Shown piece by piece: positions 44,578 to 51,769 of a stretch of DNA of 64,000 bases. This DNA is from an uncultured Lachnospiraceae bacterium. GTDB lineage: Bacteria; Bacillota; Clostridia; Lachnospirales; Lachnospiraceae. Below the pieces are notes generated by a model. The model ran no database searches. It saw nothing but the letters and a program-made list of their open reading frames with translations, and was not told the origin of the DNA. Made by a program: the position numbers and the translations under genes. The number at the start of each line of letters is the position of its first letter. Within the stretch, counting starts at the first letter, position 1. Where the stretch lies: the NCBI GenBank assembly GCA_910579225.1, contig CAJTTI010000006.1:88254-152253 (forward strand), written 5' to 3'.

Positions 44578-45378
44578 TCAATATCCTCCCTGATTTGCAG
44601 CTAATTTCTCCAGACAGACTTTCATCCCCCATACACCTATTTCTGCAGCGCCATAGCCCACATCTTGAAGTCGTCTGATAATTTCAGCAGTCAGCTCATT
44701 CTGTGATCCGGCATCAAACCGTGAAAATTTCACCTGTTCACTATAATAGCGCACAATCATTCCACTATTACATATATCTGCAGTGATTTCATGTTGCGGT
44801 TTACGATTGATAAACGCAGAATGATAAATAAAATCTATCATTTGCGACTTCAGTGGCTCCCAGACATTTTCCGACTCAAGATGTTCTTTCATCTCCAACT
44901 CTGACATATACAAATGTCCCCATGGGGGAATCAACGCCAAATGTCTTTCGTTCCACCAGTCATCTTCAGGTGCTACAAAATGGTGCCCTACAATTGAGGT
45001 CCAGACAGGGCGGAAACTTGTGTAGAATCTTCCATATGGTTTTAATACGCGTTTAATCTCTGAAAGTGCTTTTGCAGTATTTCCAATATGCTCAAAAGTT
45101 GAAACTGTAATAACTGCATCAAATTCATTATCCTCAAACTCCAGTAATTCAGCGTCACCCGATTTTACTTCCCAGTTATCTCCTGAACTCTCTCCTATAT
45201 TCCACCAGTTATCCAGTCCCGGATCAATGCCAATAATATAATCGGGAGAATAGTATTTTGCAATGTATTTCAGCAGATCGCCGTTTCCGCAACCAATTTC
45301 AAGAACACGTTTTCCGGTAAGCGGCAGCCATGCAGCAATCCCCTCTGCAAACAGCCGGTTGTGCATAATAATATTCAT
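44578..45378 (-). CDS. SAM-dependent methyltransferase, copy B
   Basis: A 266-aa class I methyltransferase. SAM-binding motif I is VLEIGCGNGDLLKYIAKYYSPDYIIGIDPG; motif post-II FDAVITVSTFEHIGNTAKALSEIKRVLKPYG; a long C-terminal domain includes FRPVWTSIVGHHF and LALIPPWGHLYMSELEM. It is a paralogue of the next gene upstream with the same overall layout, so a tandem duplication produced the pair. In this locus it may methylate a sugar or phosphate residue of the polymer. It overlaps its neighbour by 4 bases (ATGA). Confidence 0.88.
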   Translation of the reverse strand: MNIIMHNRLFAEGIAAWLPLTGKRVLEIGCGNGDLLKYIAKYYSPDYIIGIDPGLDNWWNIGESSGDNWEVKSGDAELLEFEDNEFDAVITVSTFEHIGNTAKALSEIKRVLKPYGRFYTSFRPVWTSIVGHHFVAPEDDWWNERHLALIPPWGHLYMSELEMKEHLESENVWEPLKSQMIDFIYHSAFINRKPQHEITADICNSGMIVRYYSEQVKFSRFDAGSQNELTAEIIRRLQDVGYGAAEIGVWGMKVCLEKLAANQGGY

Positions 45379-46196
45379 ATGGCTCCTCCAGATCTGCTTT
45401 TTATTTCCTTATATTTTTCAAGACAAACTCTCATACCGACCACGCCCAAATCTGTAACCAGGTAGGGTGTATTTTGGATACTCTGTAAAATAACGTCTGT
45501 CAGTTCCGACTCCTTTTCACCCGTGATCATTCCAAGACGATTAAAAGAAATACGCTCTTCATAATGCTTAATCACCATACCGGAACCCATGATACAATTA
45601 ACCAAATCTGTACGTGTGTAACGGTTAATAATATTCGTATGATAGATATGCTTTACAATTTTTTCTATCAAATCATTATCCACATGCTCTGATACAAGAT
45701 AACTATGCATTTCTTTCTCCGACATATACAAATGCCCCCACGGCGGGATCAGGGTAATATGCTCAGAATTCCACCAGCTTTGCATACTGTCCACAAAATG
45801 ATGACCTGCTGCAGAAGTCCATACAGGCATAAATTCTGTATAAAATTTTCCAAATGGCCGGAGCACACGTCTGATTTCCGACAGAGCTTTCCGGATATCC
45901 GCAATATGTTCAAATGTCGAAAAACTTATCACTAAATCAAAACATTCATCATCAAAAGCGAGATTGTGCGCATTGCCTGATACAATACACCAGTTATCCT
46001 CTTCACACTCTTCTACTCCCCAATCCTCAAGAAAAGGTTCTACACCAATAACAGAAGCAGGAGAATAATTCCTTGCTATATATTTAACCAGATCCCCATT
46101 GCCGCAGCCAATGTCTAATATTCGTTTTCCGTCAAAGTTTGTATGTTTTAGCAGACATGAGCAAAACATCGCATTACTTTCATCAGATGTTCTCAT
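45375..46196 (-). CDS. SAM-dependent methyltransferase, copy A
   Basis: A 273-aa class I methyltransferase with ILDIGCGNGDLVKYIARNYSPASVIGVEP, LVISFSTFEHIADIRKALSEIRRVLRPFG, MPVWTSAAGHHF and LIPPWGHLYMSEKEM. It aligns with copy B over its whole length, sharing the GHHF and PPWGHLYMSE motifs outside the SAM fold; these probably form a common substrate site. Divergence elsewhere suggests different substrates. GGAGGAAG precedes ATG at 46196. It lies 12 bases after the radical SAM gene in the surface polymer operon. Confidence 0.88.
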   Translation of the reverse strand: MRTSDESNAMFCSCLLKHTNFDGKRILDIGCGNGDLVKYIARNYSPASVIGVEPFLEDWGVEECEEDNWCIVSGNAHNLAFDDECFDLVISFSTFEHIADIRKALSEIRRVLRPFGKFYTEFMPVWTSAAGHHFVDSMQSWWNSEHITLIPPWGHLYMSEKEMHSYLVSEHVDNDLIEKIVKHIYHTNIINRYTRTDLVNCIMGSGMVIKHYEERISFNRLGMITGEKESELTDVILQSIQNTPYLVTDLGVVGMRVCLEKYKEIKSRSGGAI

Positions 46197-46208
46197 AATC
46201 TTCCTCCT

Positions 46209-47468
46209 TTAACAATCTGTTCCATATTTCCTATAACGCGGACGATCACGAAACGGCTGAAAATCCATAAGCGACAGAGATGTGTCTCCCCATACACCGG
46301 ACACAATACCACAGGTGCTGCAAGGAGTAGATTCTATATCGCCAATATGTTTACGGCGAAATTCTGTCCATCGTCTGGAAGCATAGATATCAAAAATACT
46401 CTCCGTCTCCACATTGCCACAAATATAAGGTGCATGGGGCACAAAATCCGGATGAAAGTTAGAGCACAAAGTAACTGCCCCATTATGATTTACGGTAAAC
46501 TGCGTAAACGTCCGGTCACATATTCTTGATACCTTTTTAAAACGTCGTACAGGAGCATCCTCCGGCACGGATCCGCACCTGTCTCCCGCCACGATGCGGT
46601 GATTCGCACATCGAAACAATACATGAAGTGATTTATACTGACAATCCGCATTTACAATCGTATGATCCTCCACGCTTAAACTATTTACAGAAATACCCAG
46701 CCTGCTTGCTGCTTTTTCAATGGCCTGCTCTGCACCGGATTGTGTCCAGGGTTTCTCAGGAGTATCAATATAAAGACTAACCGGCAAAAAATCCAGCCCC
46801 AGTTTTTCCAGTTGCTCAAGTCTGCCTGCTGTCAGATAATCTCCATTTGTATTAAAATGCACAGGCGCATCAGGAAGAAACGACTTAATCAGGGAAATAC
46901 TTTCATCTAAATCATCATTAAGCATGGGTTCATTAAAAACTGAAAGGGAGATATCACAATCATAATGGATCTCCTGAAGTTCCGAGAGAACCTTTTCTAA
47001 TACTTCTCTTGGCAGTTTTTTATTCTGTGAGTGCCGGTCCAGAACTGAATTCGTGCACATCCAGCACTGCCTGTTGCACTGGGAATTCAGTTCCAGGAAA
47101 ACCAGTTCCACATTATTTTTAAACAATTTACGCTTTTGAATATTTGTCAGGTTATCTGTAAAAAACATTGCATCAATCAGGAAGTCTCCTATCTGCTTTT
47201 CATAAGCCACAATCCTGCTTTCGTCAATCCCAAGAGAAAGCAATTGGTTTCTGATCTGCTCCAGTGCTTTACCCGTCAAAGTAATAACTACAACATTAAA
47301 ATTCACCTCAGAAATAACACATGGCTGAAGAACAGGCTTTCCATCAATCAAAAGTCCCTGTTTACGGGTATCATTGTCAGCAAAGGCAATAATTTGATAC
47401 TCCTTCTTTATTTCACAGGCATAGCGCTCCCAATGTCTTCCAATGCCGAATACAATCGCTTTCTTCAT
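46209..47468 (-). CDS. Radical SAM protein with N-terminal Rossmann domain and SPASM-like tail
   Basis: A 419-aa protein. Residues 1-100 form a nucleotide-binding module (KKAIVFGIGRHWERYACEI, then IIAFADNDTRKQG) like the one ending the glycosyltransferase. The radical SAM core starts at about residue 120 with LNSQCNRQCWMCTN (CxxxCxxC cluster). Cys-rich C-terminal segments (CDRTFTQF, TLCSNFHPDF, TPCSTCGIVSG) are consistent with auxiliary iron-sulfur clusters. Radical SAM enzymes in glycan loci can epimerise or deoxygenate sugars; a role in modifying a ribitol or sugar unit is inference. AAAGGAG precedes ATG at 47468. Confidence 0.87.
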   Translation of the reverse strand: MKKAIVFGIGRHWERYACEIKKEYQIIAFADNDTRKQGLLIDGKPVLQPCVISEVNFNVVVITLTGKALEQIRNQLLSLGIDESRIVAYEKQIGDFLIDAMFFTDNLTNIQKRKLFKNNVELVFLELNSQCNRQCWMCTNSVLDRHSQNKKLPREVLEKVLSELQEIHYDCDISLSVFNEPMLNDDLDESISLIKSFLPDAPVHFNTNGDYLTAGRLEQLEKLGLDFLPVSLYIDTPEKPWTQSGAEQAIEKAASRLGISVNSLSVEDHTIVNADCQYKSLHVLFRCANHRIVAGDRCGSVPEDAPVRRFKKVSRICDRTFTQFTVNHNGAVTLCSNFHPDFVPHAPYICGNVETESIFDIYASRRWTEFRRKHIGDIESTPCSTCGIVSGVWGDTSLSLMDFQPFRDRPRYRKYGTDC

Positions 47469-47495
47469 TAAAATATACTCCTTTATTTCATATTA

Positions 47496-48503
47496 TTAGA
47501 CAGATTCTCCCATATCACTTTTTACCATTCTGCTCACAAGATCCTCAAACAGAACCTCCCGCTCCCATCCAAGCTCATTTTTTGCTCTGGTCGAATCACC
47601 AAATAGTACATTGACTTCCGCCGGGCGGAAAAAAGCAGGGTTTACCTGCAGCAAAACCTTACCGGTTTTGTTGTCAATGCCAACTTCATTTTCCCCTTCT
47701 CCCTCAAAATGGATATCATATCCCACATTGCGAAAAGAAAGTTCTGCAAACTCACGTACGGTTCTTGTTTCTCCTGTTGCAATCACATATTCCTCAGGTC
47801 TGTCCTGTTGCAGCATCAGCCACATGGCTTTTACATAATCAGCAGCATAACCCCAGTCACGTTTTGATGAAAGGTTTCCCAGCTCAAGGCATTCTGCTTC
47901 TCCACGCTTAATTGCTGCTACTGTGCTCGTGATCTTACGCGTCACAAATTCTTTCCCGCGTCGTTCGGATTCATGATTAAAAAGAATTCCTGAACAGGCA
48001 TACACCCCATAACTTTCGCGGTAATTTTTTGTTATCCAATGCGCATAGAGTTTCGCAACACCATACGGGCTTCGTGGGTAGAATGGTGTTTCTTCATTGC
48101 AGGGAGTGTCATATATACCTCCATACAGCTCGCTTGTAGATGCCTGATAAAACCTCGCATCCGGTTTTACATTCCGTATTGCTTCCAGCAAATGTACCAC
48201 ACCCAGCGCGTCAATTTCCGCTGTGGCCACCGGCTGTCTGAAGCTGGCGCCCACAAAGCTTTGTGCTGCAAGATTATAAACTTCATCTGGCCTGCTCTCT
48301 TTCAGGGCAGCAACAAGCGACGGATAGTCCAGCAGATCACCCTCTATCATTTTAAGCCTATGGATGATATGTGCAACATTCCCAAAATCCAGATTGCTTT
48401 TACGTCGGTACAACCCGTATACTTCATATCCTTTCGACAGAAGAAGTTCAGCCAGATATGATCCATCTTGTCCTGTGATCCCTGTTATCAATGCATGCTT
48501 CAT
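47496..48503 (-). CDS. gmd: GDP-mannose 4,6-dehydratase
   Basis: A 335-aa extended short-chain dehydrogenase. NADP motif ITGITGQDGSYLAELLLSKGYEVYGLYRR, then EVYNLAAQSFVGASF, the catalytic ASTSELYG and YPRSPYGVAKLYAHW (YxxxK), and ILFNHESERRGKEFVTRKIT are diagnostic of Gmd. It makes GDP-4-keto-6-deoxy-mannose, precursor of GDP-fucose, GDP-rhamnose or GDP-perosamine. None of the enzymes for those next steps is visible in the window, so the pathway finishes elsewhere or uses an unusual local enzyme such as the radical SAM protein. It overlaps the LicD gene by 4 bases. Confidence 0.95.
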   Translation of the reverse strand: MKHALITGITGQDGSYLAELLLSKGYEVYGLYRRKSNLDFGNVAHIIHRLKMIEGDLLDYPSLVAALKESRPDEVYNLAAQSFVGASFRQPVATAEIDALGVVHLLEAIRNVKPDARFYQASTSELYGGIYDTPCNEETPFYPRSPYGVAKLYAHWITKNYRESYGVYACSGILFNHESERRGKEFVTRKITSTVAAIKRGEAECLELGNLSSKRDWGYAADYVKAMWLMLQQDRPEEYVIATGETRTVREFAELSFRNVGYDIHFEGEGENEVGIDNKTGKVLLQVNPAFFRPAEVNVLFGDSTRAKNELGWEREVLFEDLVSRMVKSDMGESV

Positions 48504-49378
48504 AGATTTCCCCCCTTAAACTGCTTCTCCTGTCCATCGTTTTCACCCCCCTTAAACGCCGATAAATGTATATGAGGTTTTCTCTTTTCTTCCGGCGGCA
48601 AATCCATATAGTTTCCATACAGAAGTGTTAAATACCTGTCATATTGAGCCACTGCCTGAAACCGATATCCTTCAAACTCCAACTCTGTAAAATCATTCAG
48701 CAAATCCGCAGGAATTCCATATCCGTTAACTTCCGGCGCAGGATACGTCATCGCATAATGTCTCACAAGCTCAGCAGGCTGCCGGTTACAATATTTTGCC
48801 AAAATATCAAATCCCCAAAATGCTAATCCTGCCGGAAACAAATCAAGCAATGTATATATCATCCGCTGGGCTGCAGAATCGGATACTTTCTTTCCCGTTC
48901 TGGACCATAAGATTTTACGGAAGAAATATGTCAGCATTCTGTGTATCCGTCTTGCAGCATAACCATCCGGCATATGGTCAAGTACAAACACATCAATCTG
49001 TACGCCTTGATGCTGTTTTGATCTTTCCTGTCCCGCACGTACATATGTTGTACCATTTCGCTTAATGCGCGGAAATCCTACGCGATAATAAACATCTGTC
49101 CTGTGTTCCTGCAGGAAAAAACGTTTTGTATCAAGTTCTGTCTGACATATCACGAAAAAACGTTCGTACTCCTTACGTTCCATAATTACGTCAATGTCAT
49201 CATCCCACGGAATAAATCCGTTATGTCGGACAGCCCCAAGAAGAGTCCCTCCATCAAGTGAATATTTAATTGTATGTTTCCTGCAGATACGATCCAGCTC
49301 CACCAGACATTCAAGCTGTATTAGCTGCATCTGACGAAGAATATCCGGTGTAAGCTCTATTTCCCGACTCTGTTTCAT
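48500..49378 (-). CDS. LicD-family phosphotransferase
   Basis: A 292-aa LicD-like nucleotidyl/phosphotransferase. The diagnostic core is IKYSLDGGTLLGAVRHNGFIPWDDDIDVIM with the metal-binding Asp triad. It continues VGFPRIKRNGTTYVR and ends in a hydrophilic tail. LicD enzymes attach phosphocholine, or other phospho-alcohols such as ribitol phosphate, from a CDP carrier onto surface glycans. CDP-ribitol genes lie just upstream, so ribitol phosphate is the likely donor; no choline genes are seen. The start is ATG at 49378 behind AGGTGG, overlapping the preceding stop by 4 bases. Confidence 0.9.
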   Translation of the reverse strand: MKQSREIELTPDILRQMQLIQLECLVELDRICRKHTIKYSLDGGTLLGAVRHNGFIPWDDDIDVIMERKEYERFFVICQTELDTKRFFLQEHRTDVYYRVGFPRIKRNGTTYVRAGQERSKQHQGVQIDVFVLDHMPDGYAARRIHRMLTYFFRKILWSRTGKKVSDSAAQRMIYTLLDLFPAGLAFWGFDILAKYCNRQPAELVRHYAMTYPAPEVNGYGIPADLLNDFTELEFEGYRFQAVAQYDRYLTLLYGNYMDLPPEEKRKPHIHLSAFKGGENDGQEKQFKGGNL

Positions 49379-50388
49379 AGCAACCACCTGCCTATGGTCT
49401 TGAAATCATTCAGAATATCATTTTCAAAAAGTTTTGTAATATCAGATTCCACCCGTATATCTATCACTTCAGATATAAGCGTTTCAAGATACTTCTGACA
49501 GACTGCATTTTCTCCTATTAACCTGACAGCTTTATAAAAATCATCAGCTGCACTTCTGCTGCTTCCAAGCAACTTCAGGCCTTTATCAAGCACCATACGA
49601 GTGTTTACACAGATTTCTTCTTCACTCACCCCAAGCAGATTGATGCATCCCTGTGGATGAATAATTTGAATGATCTGTCTCAACGCTGATTCGCTTCCCA
49701 CTCCTCCCGCACATTCAAAAGCATGATCAATTCTCAATCCATGTGGTATATTGTCAATAAAAAAAGCTGCATCCGTAAAGGAAAACCTATGCAACTTCCT
49801 GGCAGTTTTTCCGAATATGTATATTTTTGCATTCGGGAAAAAACACCGCAGTATCAGACATACCACATATCCCACACTGCCATCTCCCCAAACGCCAAAT
49901 GAATCACACCTGGTTATGCAGCTTTGCTCAAACCCTTCAAACGCATTCAATACGACACTGACCAGTTCAGAAAATACATAAATAATCGAATCGTCACAGA
50001 TTGGTACAAATCTCTCCCGCGGCATTACTATATAATCACGGAGGAAACCATCGCATCCGCTGGAACAAAATTCACTTTGTTCGTCATAATTTGGTTTTAC
50101 ACTTGTTTTCTTATTAGGCAGCAACGGAATCGGTACAACCGCTGTCCCTGGAGAAAATATTCCACCTGAATCATACATGACAACCGCAGTTGCCTCATGA
50201 ATAAGCGCCATGGGAAGTTTTTCACGCATAATTTCACGTTTACGTTTTCCCTGATAATATCTTTGGTCTGCTGCACACACAGACACATATTGCGGACTTG
50301 CTATAACCAGGTCAGATCCATAAGAAATTTCCCTCTGAATCATATCTATACGTTTTGTGTCCATCAATCTGTAAATACGGTTAATCAT
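49375..50388 (-). CDS. tarJ: Zinc-type alcohol dehydrogenase, probable ribulose-5-phosphate reductase (TarJ-like)
   Basis: A 337-aa medium-chain dehydrogenase. It has SPQYVSVCAADQRYYQG with the zinc-type Cys, PMALIHEATAVV, CDGFLRDYIVMPRERFVPI, and a divergent nucleotide fold (VWGDGSVGYVVCLILRCFFPNAKIYIFG). TarJ pairs with TarI and reduces ribulose 5-phosphate to ribitol 5-phosphate with NADPH. Adjacent tarI supports this call. The start at 50388 overlaps the tarI stop by 4 bases, so the two are coupled as in Staphylococcus, where the gene order is tarI-tarJ. Confidence 0.82.
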   Translation of the reverse strand: MINRIYRLMDTKRIDMIQREISYGSDLVIASPQYVSVCAADQRYYQGKRKREIMREKLPMALIHEATAVVMYDSGGIFSPGTAVVPIPLLPNKKTSVKPNYDEQSEFCSSGCDGFLRDYIVMPRERFVPICDDSIIYVFSELVSVVLNAFEGFEQSCITRCDSFGVWGDGSVGYVVCLILRCFFPNAKIYIFGKTARKLHRFSFTDAAFFIDNIPHGLRIDHAFECAGGVGSESALRQIIQIIHPQGCINLLGVSEEEICVNTRMVLDKGLKLLGSSRSAADDFYKAVRLIGENAVCQKYLETLISEVIDIRVESDITKLFENDILNDFKTIGRWLL

Positions 50389-51101
50389 TTCTCTCTTTCC
50401 ACCAGCAACGCATTGGCTACCTCCAAATCATAAGGATTGATGATTTTCATATTAGAATATTCTCCCCGGACAAGTCGAATCTCATGTCCAAATCGTAAAA
50501 ACAGTCTCGCAATGGCTGTTTCCTCTCCAAGTTTCACATTTTCTTTTTCCGCCTGTGCAAATACCTCATTCAGCTTTTCCAGACTGAAAGTCTGCGGAGT
50601 CTGTTCTGCAAACATTTGCAGCTTTCTGGGCACTTCTCTCATCTTGATTCCATCTGTTGATACAACAATCGTATCATTTGTTGTCATAACTGTACTCACC
50701 GCTCCATATCTAAGTGCAGCATCTATATTTTCATCAATCATCCTCTGCGTTACAAACGGACGGATGGCATCATGTGTAACAAGTATGTCCTCAGCACAGG
50801 CACCATATTTTTCACCAATATATTCGACAGCCCGCTTAATTGATTCCGTTTTGCTTTCGCCACCATGAATCACTGTCACCTTTTTCCCCAGTGTTCCATA
50901 CCGGCTGATCAAATCTTCTGCATAGGTGCGCCACGTGTCTGCAGTTACCACAATAATATGCTCAACATGCTTATTAACATAAAATTGTTCAAGAGTGTGA
51001 ATAATAACAGGCTTACTGCCAAGATCAAGAAAGGGCTTAGGTAAATCCTGTCTATGCATACGGACGCCAAGTCCGGCCGCAAGTATCGCAGCATAAATCA
51101 T
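50385..51101 (-). CDS. tarI: Ribitol-5-phosphate cytidylyltransferase (TarI-like)
   Basis: A 238-aa IspD/TarI-family enzyme. It starts IYAAILAAGLGVRMHRQDLPKPFLDLGSKPVIIHTLEQF with the CTP-binding loop, then VIHGGESKTESIKRAVEYI, VTHDAIRPFVTQRMI and QTPQTFSLEKL. Position next to tarJ, rather than to ispF, argues for ribitol 5-phosphate over methylerythritol phosphate. It would make CDP-ribitol for the polymerase and LicD. It overlaps the second cytidylyltransferase by 4 bases. Cytoplasmic. Confidence 0.85.
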   Translation of the reverse strand: MIYAAILAAGLGVRMHRQDLPKPFLDLGSKPVIIHTLEQFYVNKHVEHIIVVTADTWRTYAEDLISRYGTLGKKVTVIHGGESKTESIKRAVEYIGEKYGACAEDILVTHDAIRPFVTQRMIDENIDAALRYGAVSTVMTTNDTIVVSTDGIKMREVPRKLQMFAEQTPQTFSLEKLNEVFAQAEKENVKLGEETAIARLFLRFGHEIRLVRGEYSNMKIINPYDLEVANALLVEREK

Positions 51102-51769
51102 AATAATCCTCCTTGTGGTTTGATATATTTCTTATTCTGCGAAACCATTACTTCAGCCAAATGCAAATCCTCAGGATATGTAATCTTCAGGTTATGTTGC
51201 ATGCCATAATATAGCTCTATCTTTGCCTCAGGAGGCAGTTGCTGTACAATAGCCGTTTTCTCACTTCTGCAGTCAAACACTTTATACAACAGATCAAATC
51301 GAAAGGCCTCTGGTTTTTGGATCAAATAGTAACTGCTTCTGTCAACAAACTGCACACCCTTTTTTCCAAGGCTATCCGTAATATGCTGTGCTGTTATTAC
51401 AGCATCTGCATCCTTTAACTTTGTAAAATATTCATCAATAATATCCGCGGTAAGAAAAGGCCGGACACTGTCCGCAAACAGAATATTGCTGCAATTCGGA
51501 TAGTTCTTTTTCACAAATGTAAGAGCATGATAAACAGTTTCGCTGTGTGTATTCCCTCCTCTGCAACACTCTACCTTGTACTTTTCCCGTATATATTCCA
51601 TGTATGGATCGTGTGCGGCAACAATTATATGCGCACATTTCTTTGAACGCTTCGCAGCATTGACCGGATACGAAACCACGTCACTTCCGCATAATTGCAT
51701 ATACTGTTTTGGAACACTTCCGCCAAACCGAAGTCCACTTCCTCCAGAAAGGACCATAACAATATTCAT
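51098..51769 (-). CDS. Second IspD/TarI-family cytidylyltransferase
   Basis: A 223-aa protein of the same family as the next gene: MNIVMVLSGGSGLRFGGSVPKQYMQLCGSDVVSYPVNAAKRSKKC, then CRGGNTHSETVYHALTFV and FADSVRPFLTADIIDEYF. The usual CTP loop AAGxGxR is SGGSGLRFG here, and the DAxRP signature is DSVRP, so the substrate probably differs from TarI (perhaps glycerol phosphate, another alditol or a sugar phosphate) or the copy is regulatory. ATG at 51769 follows CGAGGTG; the frame begins at an upstream GTG. It overlaps both neighbours by 4 bases. Confidence 0.82.
   Translation of the reverse strand: MNIVMVLSGGSGLRFGGSVPKQYMQLCGSDVVSYPVNAAKRSKKCAHIIVAAHDPYMEYIREKYKVECCRGGNTHSETVYHALTFVKKNYPNCSNILFADSVRPFLTADIIDEYFTKLKDADAVITAQHITDSLGKKGVQFVDRSSYYLIQKPEAFRFDLLYKVFDCRSEKTAIVQQLPPEAKIELYYGMQHNLKITYPEDLHLAEVMVSQNKKYIKPQGGLL

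Noticed and set aside
48500..49378. Phosphocholine addition by LicD
   Set aside because: No licA, licB or licC-type choline genes are present, whereas CDP-ribitol genes are adjacent, so a ribitol phosphate donor is the better reading.
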